NCBI RefSeq assembly: GCF_016598535.1
Contig: NZ_CP066779.1
Span: 5,206,053 to 5,270,052 of the forward strand
From: Rhodococcus sp. P-2
Lineage (GTDB): Bacteria > Actinomycetota > Actinomycetes > Mycobacteriales > Mycobacteriaceae
Reading direction: 5' to 3'
DNA: 64,000 bases
Made by a program: the position numbers and the translations under genes. This document shows, piece by piece, positions 38,549 to 47,131 of this stretch (positions within the stretch are counted from its first letter, which is position 1; each line of letters begins with the position of its first letter). The notes under the pieces are model-generated. The model saw only the letters and a list, made by a program, of their open reading frames with translations. It was not told where the DNA came from and did not search any database.

Positions 38549-39409
38549 TCAGTCCTGCTCGAGGTCTGGTGAACAACTCTCGCAGAGCAATTCGAGCGTT
38601 CGGCCGTCGCCGTCGATCCGATTGCGGTATCGCGGTGTCGGAGTACCACAATCGACGCACACGCCGAGTGTCTTGGCTTCGGATGAGAACTCGATGTTCA
38701 TCCGCTTGTCGAACACGTACAGGGAACCGTCCCAGAGACCGCGGTCGCCGAAAGTCTCTCCGTAACGGACGATTCCGCCGTCCAACTGGTAGACCTCGTC
38801 GAAGCCACGAGAGCGCATCAGCGAAGACAACACCTCGCAGCGCACGCCGCCGGTGCAGTACGTGACTACGGCTTTGCCCTTGAGATGGTCGTATTTGCCG
38901 CTGTCGAGTTCGTCGACGAAATCGCGAGTGGTGGCGACGTCCGGAACTATCGCATCTCGGAAACGACCGATCTCGGCTTCGAAGGCATTGCGCCCGTCGA
39001 AGAACACGACGTCGTCACCGCGGCTGTCGACGAGTTCGTGTAGTTCCTTGGGTGCCAGGTGAACTCCGCCGCCGACAACACCGTTCTCGTCGACTTTCAG
39101 CTCGTCGGGGGCTCCGAACGTCACTATCTCCGAGCGGGCCTTGACGCTGAGACGGGGGAAGTCGTTCCCGAGTCCGTCCGACCACTTGATGTCCGCGGTA
39201 CGGAAGGGCTCGTAGCCACGCGTACCGCGGACGTATCGCTTGACGTCCTCGATGTCTCCACCGACCGTCGCATTGATCCCGTGAGGCGAGACGATGATTC
39301 GGCCCGTCAGGTTGTTGGACTCGGCCAGGCTGTGCTGCCACAGCTTGATCGCTTCCGGGTCCGCCACCGGCGTGAACTGGTAGAAGAGAACAATTTTCGG
39401 AATAGCCAC
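38549..39409 (-). CDS. trhO: tRNA U34 hydroxylase TrhO (rhodanese-related, YceA-like)
   Basis: TrhO oxygen-dependently hydroxylates uridine 34 of tRNA. The 286-aa protein has the N-terminal acylphosphatase-like domain ([36 protein letters not shown]), the rhodanese domain with the active loop YCTGGVRCE, and a C-terminal CVDCG...CESC pair likely to bind zinc. Start GTG at 39409. It sits between a pseudouridine synthase and a HAD gene on the same strand. Confidence 0.9.
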   Translation of the reverse strand: MAIPKIVLFYQFTPVADPEAIKLWQHSLAESNNLTGRIIVSPHGINATVGGDIEDVKRYVRGTRGYEPFRTADIKWSDGLGNDFPRLSVKARSEIVTFGAPDELKVDENGVVGGGVHLAPKELHELVDSRGDDVVFFDGRNAFEAEIGRFRDAIVPDVATTRDFVDELDSGKYDHLKGKAVVTYCTGGVRCEVLSSLMRSRGFDEVYQLDGGIVRYGETFGDRGLWDGSLYVFDKRMNIEFSSEAKTLGVCVDCGTPTPRYRNRIDGDGRTLELLCESCSPDLEQD

Positions 39410-39421
39410 AGCAAATCCAGC

Positions 39422-40120
39422 CTAACGTGCCGCGCTTGAGTGAACGTCGTGAAGATCGTGAATGGACAAGTCCACCAGAGACTCTCGAAACACGCGTCCA
39501 GGGCCGGCCGGGACATCGACCTCACACGGAACGACGAGCACCGCGCAACCCGCAGCGTCGGCCGACGCCGTGCCGGTCGGCGAGTCTTCGATCGCGAGGC
39601 ACTGCGCCGGCTCGAGCCCGAGTAGGTGCGCGCCGCGCAGGTACGGATCCGCCGCCGGTTTCCCGTTGGGGACCTCGTCGCCGCACACCGAGTGGTCGAA
39701 GAACTCACGGCCGAGCATCCCGAGTGCCCGATCGACCAGTACTCGCTCGGTGTTGGTGACCAGTGCGGAACGCAGACCACCGTCACGCACGGTCGACAGT
39801 GCATCGCGAGCACCCGGCCGCCAGGTCACGCCGTCCTCGAACAGATCGCCGACGCGGGTGTACATCCAGTCCTTCGCCTCGGCGATGGCATCGGGATGCT
39901 TCTCCAAGCCGAGCGCGTCGAACACCGTCGCCAAGGCGAAGGGGCTCGACGCGCCGATGACGGCGACGCGTGTCGCTTCCGTCATCGGTCCGCCCAGGCG
40001 TAGGGACAGCTCACGAAGCGCGATGTCCCACAGCTTCTCCGAATCGAGCAGGGTGCCGTCCATGTCCCACAGCACACCCCCGAGGGTCGATTCGGATACT
40101 TCGGTCAACAACTCAGACAT
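39422..40120 (-). CDS. HAD-superfamily hydrolase
   Basis: This 232-aa protein has the HAD nucleophile motif LWDMDGTLLDS, the ALVTNTERV motif II and AIEDSPTGTASADAAG motif IV, with a helical cap at about residues 30-100. It is probably a small-molecule phosphatase such as a phosphoglycolate-like or sugar-phosphate type. Start ATG at 40120, overlapping the metH stop by 8 nt; longer in-frame readings run into metH. Subfamily uncertain. Confidence 0.87.
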   Translation of the reverse strand: MSELLTEVSESTLGGVLWDMDGTLLDSEKLWDIALRELSLRLGGPMTEATRVAVIGASSPFALATVFDALGLEKHPDAIAEAKDWMYTRVGDLFEDGVTWRPGARDALSTVRDGGLRSALVTNTERVLVDRALGMLGREFFDHSVCGDEVPNGKPAADPYLRGAHLLGLEPAQCLAIEDSPTGTASADAAGCAVLVVPCEVDVPAGPGRVFRESLVDLSIHDLHDVHSSAAR

Positions 40121-43100
40121 TGAAATACTTTGCTTCCGGGTGGTGCAGGACAAAAGCGTCCGTGGACTGCTCGGGATGCAGCTGCAGTTCCTCGGACAGT
40201 TCGACGCCGATTCGCTCGGGTTCGAGCAACGCAACCAACTTGGCACGATCCTCGAGATCCGGGCACGCACCGTATCCGAACGAGTAACGAGCGCCGCGGT
40301 ACTCGAGGTCGAAGTAACCGGCGACCTCGGTGGGATCCTGCTCCGCGACGGTGTGACCCTCGGGAAGCACAAGCTCTTCACGAACGCGCCGATGCCAGTA
40401 CTCGGCCAGAGATTCCGTGAGCTGGACGCCGATTCCGTGAACTTCGAGGTAGTCACGGTACGAGTTCGACGCGAACAATTCGTTGGCGAAGTCCGCGATC
40501 GGCTGACCCATCGTCACCAACTGGAACGGAAGAACGTCGACCTGACCGGTTGCCTCGGCGTCCTTGCGCGAGCGGACGAAGTCCGCGATGCACAGGAAGC
40601 GGTCGCGGTGCTGACGCGGGTAGGTGAAGCGGAATCGTTCGGGTGCATCCGGTTTGGGCTCGGTGAGCACGATGACGTCGTCGCCCTCCGAGATCGCCGG
40701 GAAGTACCCGTACACAACGGCGGCGTGCGCGAGGATGCCCTCAGACGTCAGCCGATCGAGCCAGTACCGAAGCCTCGGACGGCCTTCCGACTCGACCAGT
40801 TCCTCATATGTCGGACCGTCGCCCTTACGCTGACCGCGCAGGCCCCACTGGCCGAGGAAGAGAGCGCGCTCGTCGAGCAGCCCCGAGTACTCGGACAGCG
40901 AGATTCCCTTGACGATGCGTGAGCCCCAGAACGGCGGTGTCGGTACCGCGATGTCGGTTGCGACATCGGAACGCTCCGGCAGGACGACGGGAACCGCTGC
41001 AGCTTTACGCTTTTCGGCAATGCGCTTGGAACGCTCGTGGCGGGCCTTACGCTCGGCAGCCTTCTCGCGAGCAGCGATGGCCTCCGGGCTGTCCGGCGCG
41101 GGGCCACCGCCACGCTTGGTCGTCATGATCTGGTCCATCAAGTTCAAACCCTCGAAGGCGTCGCGGGCATAGCTGACGTCGCCCTCGTACACCTCCTGCA
41201 GATCGTTCTCGACGTAGGAGCGCGTGAGCGCCGCACCACCGAGCAGAACCGGGAACTTCTCGGCCACTCCGCGTGCGTTGAGTTCCTGGAGGTTCTCCTT
41301 CATCACGACGGTGGACTTCACGAGCAGGCCGGACATGCCGATCACGTCGGCCTTCTTGTCCAACGCGACGTCGAGGATGGTCGCGATCGGCTGCTTGATG
41401 CCGATGTTGACGACCTCGTAGCCGTTGTTGCTCAAGATGATGTCGACCAGGTTCTTGCCGATGTCGTGAACGTCGCCCTTGACGGTCGCGATCACGATGC
41501 GACCCTTCCCGTCCTCGTCGCTGGCTTCCATGTGCGGTTCGAGGAAGGCCACGGCAGCCTTCATGACCTCGGCCGACTGCAACACGAACGGCAACTGCAT
41601 CTGACCGGAGCCGAACAGCTCACCGACGGTCTTCATGCCCGACAGCAAGGTCTCGTTGATGATGGCCAGCGGCGGCTTGATCGTCATCGCCTCGGTGAGG
41701 TCGTCGTCGAGGCCGTTGCGCTCACCGTCGACGATGCGACGTTCGAGGCGTTCGAACAACGGAAGTCCGGCGAGTTCCTGTGCACGGGACTCACGTGCCG
41801 ACGCAGCCGATACGCCCTCGAAGAGAGCCATCAGCTTCTGCAGCGGGTCGTAGCCCTCGCTGCGACGGTCGTAGACCAGGTCGAGTGCGGTTTCGCGCTG
41901 CTCGTCCGGAATACGGGCCATCGGCAGAATCTTGGACGCGTGAACGATCGCCGTGTCGAGTCCGGCCTCGGTGCACTCGTGCAGGAACACCGAGTTGAGG
42001 ACCTGGCGAGCGGCCGGGTTCAAACCGAACGAAATGTTCGAGATGCCCAGCGTGAAGTGCAGTTCCGGGTACGCAGCCTTGAGCTGACGGATCGCTTCGA
42101 TGGTCTCGATGCCGTCGCGTCGCACCTCTTCCTGACCGGTGGAGATGGGGAAGGTCAAGGCGTCGACGATGATGTCGGACTCGGCGAGTCCCCAGTTTCC
42201 CTTGATGTCCTCGATCAGACGCTTGGCGATGGCCACCTTGGTCTCGGCCGTGCGAGCCTGGCCCTCTTCGTCGATGGTCAGGGCGACGACCGCCGCGCCG
42301 TGTTCCTTGACCAACGTCATGATCTTGTGAAAACGCGATTCAGGGCCGGCGCCGTCTTCGTAGTTGACGGAGTTGACGGCGCAGCGGCCACCGAGGTGTT
42401 CGAGACCGGCCTGCAGCACGGCAGGCTCGGTGGAGTCGAGCATGATCGGCAGCGTCGATGAAGTCGCCAGACGACTGGCCAGTTCCGACATGTCGGCGGC
42501 ACCGTCGCGGCCCACGTAGTCGACGTTGAGGTCGAGCATGTGTGCGCCGTCGCGGGTCTGGTCCTTGGCGATGTCCAGGCACTTCTGGTAGTCCGCGGAG
42601 AGCATTGCCTCGCGGAAAGCCTTGGAGCCGTTGGAGTTCGTACGTTCACCGATCATCAGGATGCTGGCGTCCTGCTCGAACGGCACCGCCGAGTACAGCG
42701 ACGAGGTGCTCGGCTCGTGGATCGGAGTGCGCTGGGCCTTCTCGACCTGACGAACCGCGTCGGCGACCGCGCTGATGTGCTCGGGTGTCGTACCGCAGCA
42801 TCCACCGACGAGACCGAGTCCGAACTCGGAGACGAAACCACTGAGCGCTTCGGCCAATTCGTCGGCGGTCAGCGGGTACTCGGCGCCCTTGGGGCCGAGC
42901 TGCGGCAGGCCGGCGTTGGGCATGACCGACACGGGCAGCGTCGAGTACTTGGAGAGATGTCGGAGATGTTCGCTCATCTCGGCCGGCCCCGTGGCGCAAT
43001 TCAGGCCGATCATGTCGATCCCGAGAGGCTCGAGTGCCGTCAATGCTGCACCGATCTCACTGCCCAGGAGCATCGTTCCGGTTGTCTCGACCGTCACGTG

Positions 43101-43682
43101 CGTGATGATCGGCAGCCGCAGTCCGAGTTGCTCCATCGCACGCTGACTACCGAGGATCGCGGCCTTCACCTGAAGCAGGTCCTGGCAGGTTTCGACGAGG
43201 ATGGCGTCGGCGCCACCGTCGATCATGCCGAGCGCAGCTTCGGTGTACGCATCACGAAGGACTGCATACGGTGCGTGTCCGAGACTGGGGAGCTTGGTTC
43301 CCGGTCCCATCGAGCCGAGTACGAAACGGGCCATGCCGTCGCGGCCGGGTCCCATCTCGTCCGCTACTTCGCGGGCGAGAGCAGTGCCTTTTTCCGCGAG
43401 CTCGCGGATCCGGTGAGAGATGTCGTAGTCGGCGAGGTTGGGCAGGTTGCAACCGAAGGTGTTGGTCTCGACGGCATCGGCACCAGCGGCGAAGTACGCA
43501 CGGTGGATGTCTTTGAGCACGTCGGGACGGGTGTCGTTGAGGATCTCATTGCACCCCTCGAGGCCGAGGAAGTCGTCCAGGGTGAGGTCCGCGGCCTGCA
43601 ACATGGTGCCCATCGCTCCGTCGCCGATGACAACGCGCTGTTTCAGCGCATCAAGCAGGGCAGAGTTAAATGGGGCAGACAT
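40113..43682 (-). CDS. metH: Cobalamin-dependent methionine synthase MetH
   Basis: MetH transfers the methyl of 5-methyltetrahydrofolate to homocysteine through methylcobalamin. The 1189-aa protein has the homocysteine domain with its zinc ligands (GLNCATGPAEM, GGCCGTTPEH), the pterin-binding domain, the cap, the B12-binding domain with GDVHDIGKNLV, whose His ligates cobalt, and the C-terminal SAM reactivation domain (about 900-1189). Longer in-frame starts (to 43937) lie in the divergent PAC2 gene, so the ATG at 43682 is used. It depends on the corrinoid genes in this window. No cobalamin riboswitch is seen upstream. Confidence 0.96.
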   Translation of the reverse strand: MSAPFNSALLDALKQRVVIGDGAMGTMLQAADLTLDDFLGLEGCNEILNDTRPDVLKDIHRAYFAAGADAVETNTFGCNLPNLADYDISHRIRELAEKGTALAREVADEMGPGRDGMARFVLGSMGPGTKLPSLGHAPYAVLRDAYTEAALGMIDGGADAILVETCQDLLQVKAAILGSQRAMEQLGLRLPIITHVTVETTGTMLLGSEIGAALTALEPLGIDMIGLNCATGPAEMSEHLRHLSKYSTLPVSVMPNAGLPQLGPKGAEYPLTADELAEALSGFVSEFGLGLVGGCCGTTPEHISAVADAVRQVEKAQRTPIHEPSTSSLYSAVPFEQDASILMIGERTNSNGSKAFREAMLSADYQKCLDIAKDQTRDGAHMLDLNVDYVGRDGAADMSELASRLATSSTLPIMLDSTEPAVLQAGLEHLGGRCAVNSVNYEDGAGPESRFHKIMTLVKEHGAAVVALTIDEEGQARTAETKVAIAKRLIEDIKGNWGLAESDIIVDALTFPISTGQEEVRRDGIETIEAIRQLKAAYPELHFTLGISNISFGLNPAARQVLNSVFLHECTEAGLDTAIVHASKILPMARIPDEQRETALDLVYDRRSEGYDPLQKLMALFEGVSAASARESRAQELAGLPLFERLERRIVDGERNGLDDDLTEAMTIKPPLAIINETLLSGMKTVGELFGSGQMQLPFVLQSAEVMKAAVAFLEPHMEASDEDGKGRIVIATVKGDVHDIGKNLVDIILSNNGYEVVNIGIKQPIATILDVALDKKADVIGMSGLLVKSTVVMKENLQELNARGVAEKFPVLLGGAALTRSYVENDLQEVYEGDVSYARDAFEGLNLMDQIMTTKRGGGPAPDSPEAIAAREKAAERKARHERSKRIAEKRKAAAVPVVLPERSDVATDIAVPTPPFWGSRIVKGISLSEYSGLLDERALFLGQWGLRGQRKGDGPTYEELVESEGRPRLRYWLDRLTSEGILAHAAVVYGYFPAISEGDDVIVLTEPKPDAPERFRFTYPRQHRDRFLCIADFVRSRKDAEATGQVDVLPFQLVTMGQPIADFANELFASNSYRDYLEVHGIGVQLTESLAEYWHRRVREELVLPEGHTVAEQDPTEVAGYFDLEYRGARYSFGYGACPDLEDRAKLVALLEPERIGVELSEELQLHPEQSTDAFVLHHPEAKYFNV

Positions 43683-43721
43683 GCCGTCCAGAGTAGTGGG
43701 CGCACCGACAAGCTCTGGCCG

Positions 43722-43727
43722 TAGGCT
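43722..43727 (+). promoter_or_regulatory. -10 hexamer TAGGCT for leaderless PAC2 gene
   Basis: TAGGCT ends 6 nt before the GTG at 43734, in the 51-bp metH/PAC2 divergent gap. Confidence 0.45.
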
Positions 43728-43733
43728 GGGTGG

Positions 43734-44705
43734 GTGAGTCCAAGTGAGTTCCCCGTCACTCCCGACGGCCCGGTCGATTTCGACGATTCCGCGGCCTTCG
43801 AGAGTCCTGACGGCTTTGCCGTCGACAGCAGCGACCGCCTTGAAGGCGACATCCCTGTCCTTCGTGATCCCATCCTCGTTGCAGCTTTCGAGGGCTGGAA
43901 CGACGCCGGTGACGCGGCCAGTGGTGCGGTCGAACATCTCGAGCTGATCTGGGACGCCCAGCCGCTCGCCGAACTCGATTCCGAGGACTACTACGACTAT
44001 CAGGTCAACCGTCCCACGGTCCGTCAGGTCGACGGAGTGACCCGCGAAATCGTCTGGCCGGCAACACGTTTGTCGGTCTGTTCACCTCCGGGTAGTGAGA
44101 GCGACATCGTCCTGCTTCGCGGGATCGAACCCAACATGCGGTGGCGCAGTTTCTGCGAGGATCTGCTCGAGCTGATCGACCAACTGAACGTCAAGACCGT
44201 GGTCATCCTCGGCGCCCTGCTCGCCGACACTCCGCACACCCGCCCGGTACCGGTCACGGGCACGGCGTACAGCAGCGAATCCGCTGCACGATTCAACCTC
44301 GAACAGACCCGCTACGAAGGGCCGACGGGCATCACCGGAGTCCTTCAGGACGAGTGTGTTCGTGCTGGTGTACCCGCTATTTCGTTCTGGGCGGCGGTTC
44401 CGCACTACGTGTCGCAGCCACCCAACCCGAAGGCCACCGTGGCCCTCCTTCAACGGGTCGAGGATGTGCTCGACATCGAGGTCCCCCTCGGGGAACTCCC
44501 GGCTCAATCGGAGGATTGGGAGGAAGCGGTCAACGAAATGACCGCGGACGACGAGGAAATCGGCGAGTACGTGCGCACTCTCGAGGAACGGGGGGACGCC
44601 GAGACCGACATCAGTGAAGCGATCTCCAAGATCGACGGCGACGCCATCGCCGCGGAATTCGAGCGCTACCTCAGACGGCGAGGCCCCGGCAGCTTCGGAC
44701 TGTGA
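43734..44705 (+). CDS. PAC2-family protein (Rv2125 homologue)
   Basis: This 323-aa protein has the PAC2 fold: PILVAAFEGWNDAGDAASGAVEHL, VVILGALLADTPHTRPVPVTG and PTGITGVLQDECVRAGVPAISFWAAVPHY. PAC2 proteins in eukaryotes help assemble proteasomes; the bacterial role is not proven. It is shown in M. tuberculosis between metH and other genes of this segment. The start is the GTG behind a leaderless -10. Its stop overlaps the MFS gene GTG (GTGA). Confidence 0.88.
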   Translation: MSPSEFPVTPDGPVDFDDSAAFESPDGFAVDSSDRLEGDIPVLRDPILVAAFEGWNDAGDAASGAVEHLELIWDAQPLAELDSEDYYDYQVNRPTVRQVDGVTREIVWPATRLSVCSPPGSESDIVLLRGIEPNMRWRSFCEDLLELIDQLNVKTVVILGALLADTPHTRPVPVTGTAYSSESAARFNLEQTRYEGPTGITGVLQDECVRAGVPAISFWAAVPHYVSQPPNPKATVALLQRVEDVLDIEVPLGELPAQSEDWEEAVNEMTADDEEIGEYVRTLEERGDAETDISEAISKIDGDAIAAEFERYLRRRGPGSFGL

Positions 44706-45865
44706 GCAAGAACACCCCAGGAGGCGACGGCGGGAGTCCACAGCGTCCACTGCGCCTCCGGCTGCAACTGATCGCGCTGTACGCCGGCGGGTTCCTCGGC
44801 CCGTTCGGCGGCGGTGTGGTTGCTTCCATCCTCCCCGAGATCGGTGACGATCTCGGGGTCGGACCATCGGCGGCAGCCTCTTCGCTCACCGCGTACCTGC
44901 TCCCCTTCGCCGCTCTGATGTTGGTGTCGGGGACGCTCGGAACACGCTGGGGCAAAGTCCGGACGGTACGGATCGCATACGGGGTCTACGTTTTCGCGTC
45001 GTTGGCATGCTTCCTGGCCCCGACTCTCGAAATCTTTCTGGCCGCCCGGGTACTACAGGGCTCCGCGAACGCATTCACCACACCGCTACTGCTTGCCTCT
45101 CTGGCGGCCGCAACACCGCAGGCCCGACTGGGTCGGGCCCTCGGTGCCTTCGGTGCCTTCCAGGCCGCAGGGCAGTCGTCGGCTCCACTGATCGGCGGTC
45201 TGGCGGCTGAATTCGACTGGCGTCTTGCCTTTCTCGTCATTGCAGTGGTCGCAGGCATCCTGGGTGCCGTCGGACTCCCGAAGTCGGAAACACCGACAGC
45301 GACTGCTCCCGCACGCCTGCGTGATGCACTTCGCCCGGAAGTGCTCCGCATCGGCATCGCTGCACTGCTCGGCTGGGGCGCTCTCGGTGGGCTGAGCTTC
45401 CTGCTCGCCTTCCGCTTCGAAGACGAGTTCGGACTGTCCCCCACTGTCCGCGGCCTACTGCTCACCGTCTTCGGCGTGGCCGGCATCCTCTCGGCCCGGC
45501 GCATCGGAATCCTCATCGATCGCATCGGCGCACGTTCATCCGTGATGATCGGCGCCCTGGGCGGTGCTGTCCTGGTCTCCATCGTCGGCCTCGCCGGCCT
45601 GGTGCCTGTGATCGCGATCGCATGGTTTGTCGCAGGCGTCGCGAGCCAGTTCGTGCTGGTCGGCGTCAACGCGGCGGTACTCGGCTCCGAGGGACCCAAC
45701 CGCGGCGGCGCCGTGTCGGTCGTGCAAGCGATGCGCTTCGGCGGCGCTGCCCTCGCTCCCCTGGCGTTGACCCCGATCTACGACTCCTCGCCTGTCGCGA
45801 GCTTCCTGATCCCTGCACTACTGCTCGCCGTCGTCGCTCCCCTGGTCATGCCGAAGCAACGCTGA
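44702..45865 (+). CDS. MFS transporter
   Basis: This 387-aa protein has about twelve hydrophobic segments and the MFS signatures (GTLGTRWGKVRTVR motif A, AFGAFQAAGQSSAPLIGG motif C-like). It is likely a drug or small-molecule exporter of the DHA family. The start GTG overlaps the PAC2 stop. It lies just before the SMC defence-like operon but is not obviously part of it. Confidence 0.88.
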   Translation: MSKNTPGGDGGSPQRPLRLRLQLIALYAGGFLGPFGGGVVASILPEIGDDLGVGPSAAASSLTAYLLPFAALMLVSGTLGTRWGKVRTVRIAYGVYVFASLACFLAPTLEIFLAARVLQGSANAFTTPLLLASLAAATPQARLGRALGAFGAFQAAGQSSAPLIGGLAAEFDWRLAFLVIAVVAGILGAVGLPKSETPTATAPARLRDALRPEVLRIGIAALLGWGALGGLSFLLAFRFEDEFGLSPTVRGLLLTVFGVAGILSARRIGILIDRIGARSSVMIGALGGAVLVSIVGLAGLVPVIAIAWFVAGVASQFVLVGVNAAVLGSEGPNRGGAVSVVQAMRFGGAALAPLALTPIYDSSPVASFLIPALLLAVVAPLVMPKQR

Positions 45866-45963
45866 TCGGTCTTTGCCAGTTTCGGAATTCGAGTTGTGCG
45901 GACGGTGAAGTTAGCCGGTGAAAGTGACCACCGTTGTGTGTGATGGCGTGACCGACCAATATT

Positions 45964-45983
45964 CGGAAAATCTGGTGTTTCCG
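45964..45983. promoter_or_regulatory. Short inverted repeat upstream of wHTH gene
   Basis: CGGAAA and TTTCCG lie 8 nt apart in an AT-rich 147-bp gap, about 30 bp before the start of the wHTH gene. It may be an operator, possibly for autoregulation. Weak evidence. Confidence 0.25.
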
Positions 45984-46000
45984 TCAACGACAGATATTGA

Positions 46001-46006
46001 TACCAT
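46001..46006 (+). promoter_or_regulatory. -10 hexamer TACCAT for leaderless wHTH gene
   Basis: TACCAT ends 6 nt before the ATG at 46013, consistent with its own leaderless transcript. Confidence 0.4.
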
Positions 46007-46012
46007 TGGAAC

Positions 46013-47098
46013 ATGAGCGAATCTGAATCGGAACCGGAACGGTCGATCGACATTTTTCGACGATCGGTTGCCGTCATCGAAGAAAATTTGCCTCCTACCT
46101 GGTCTTTGTCGACGCAGCGCTCCCCCGACCTGTCCGAGGCCCCGCTCCGACTCGACCTCCGCTCCCCTGACGGCGCGGTGGCCAAATTCGGCGTCTACGC
46201 CGCGCACGGTGTCCTGAGCAGCGACGTTCCCGGTATCGCCGATCGCTTCCCCACCGGTCAATCGGGCTTCGTGTGCGCAAAATATCTGTCCGAGCCCGTG
46301 CGCCGGCAGCTCGATTCCCACGCGATCTCGTACGCAGATGCCACGGGCAACGTTTCGTTGACCGCTGATCGACCCGCAGTCTGGGTGCGTGGACGCGGAG
46401 CCGACGCCGACCCGTGGCGGGGACCCGGACGTCCTTCCGGACAGCTGACGGGCGATCCGTCAGCTCGCGTCGTGCGAGCGCTTGCCGATTTCGCGGCGCC
46501 GCTGGCGATCACAGCCTTGGTGCGCCTGGCCGGTGCGTCGACGGGAGCAACCTATCGGGTGGTTCAGACACTGTCGGATCGTGAACTGGTGACCAGGCTC
46601 CCCCGCGGTGGGATCGGCGACGTCCGCTGGCCGAAGATGCTTCGGGAATGGGCAGCTGAAGCCGGCGCCAAAGCGCCGACGCCTCACGGCTTTCACGCGC
46701 CGGACGGTCTGGAGGCTCTCTTCGATCAACTGCGTCAACTCAGCGGTCACATCTATGCCGGTACCGCTTCGGTGGCCGCTGCGCCCTTTGCTCGGTATGC
46801 GCCCACCCGACGTGCTCACTTCCATGCCGACAACGTCGATCAGTTCGCCGACGCTCTCGGCCTCCGGCGAGTGGAATCCGGCGGTGACGTGTGGATCACC
46901 GCTCCCCTCTCACCGTCCGCGTTCGACCGATTGCTCACTCGCGACGGCATTCGCATCGTCGCACCCAGCCAGGCGTTCGCCGATCTGCTGGTCGGTCCGG
47001 ACTCCGACGAGGCGGCAGCCGAGCACCTGCTCACATGGATGATCGAGAACGAATCGCAGTGGCGACGCGCCGCATCCCCTGCTACGGATCGCCCGTAG
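46013..47098 (+). CDS. Winged-helix protein of unknown family, first gene of the SMC cluster
   Basis: This 361-aa protein has three visible parts. Residues about 1-125 form an alpha-beta domain (LRLDLRSPDGAVAKFGVYAAHG, FVCAKYLSEPVRRQL, ISYADATGNVSL) that resembles a PD-(D/E)XK-like fold with the usual E-x-K missing (VYAAHG). Residues about 150-210 are a winged helix (RVVRALADFAAPLAITALVR...STGATYRVVQTLSDRELVTRL). The C-terminal part ends LLTWMIENESQWR, reminiscent of AbiEi-like proteins. It is 33 bp upstream of the DUF2397 gene and may be a regulator or an extra component. No catalytic motif is intact that I can see. Confidence 0.6.
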   Translation: MSESESEPERSIDIFRRSVAVIEENLPPTWSLSTQRSPDLSEAPLRLDLRSPDGAVAKFGVYAAHGVLSSDVPGIADRFPTGQSGFVCAKYLSEPVRRQLDSHAISYADATGNVSLTADRPAVWVRGRGADADPWRGPGRPSGQLTGDPSARVVRALADFAAPLAITALVRLAGASTGATYRVVQTLSDRELVTRLPRGGIGDVRWPKMLREWAAEAGAKAPTPHGFHAPDGLEALFDQLRQLSGHIYAGTASVAAAPFARYAPTRRAHFHADNVDQFADALGLRRVESGGDVWITAPLSPSAFDRLLTRDGIRIVAPSQAFADLLVGPDSDEAAAEHLLTWMIENESQWRRAASPATDRP

Positions 47099-47122
47099 GA
47101 AAAAGAGGGGCCGTCTCTCGCC

Positions 47123-47128
47123 TACCCT
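47123..47128 (+). promoter_or_regulatory. -10 hexamer TACCCT for the JetABC operon
   Basis: TACCCT ends 6 nt before the GTG at 47135 (3 nt before ATG 47132). It suggests that the operon has its own promoter and starts at 47135. Confidence 0.4.
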
Positions 47129-47131
47129 GTC

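Noticed and set aside
43683-43733. Cobalamin riboswitch in front of metH or cob genes
   Set aside because: The metH upstream gap is 51 bp and shared with a divergent gene, too short for the riboswitch; no B12-box sequence was seen in front of cobL/SDR either.
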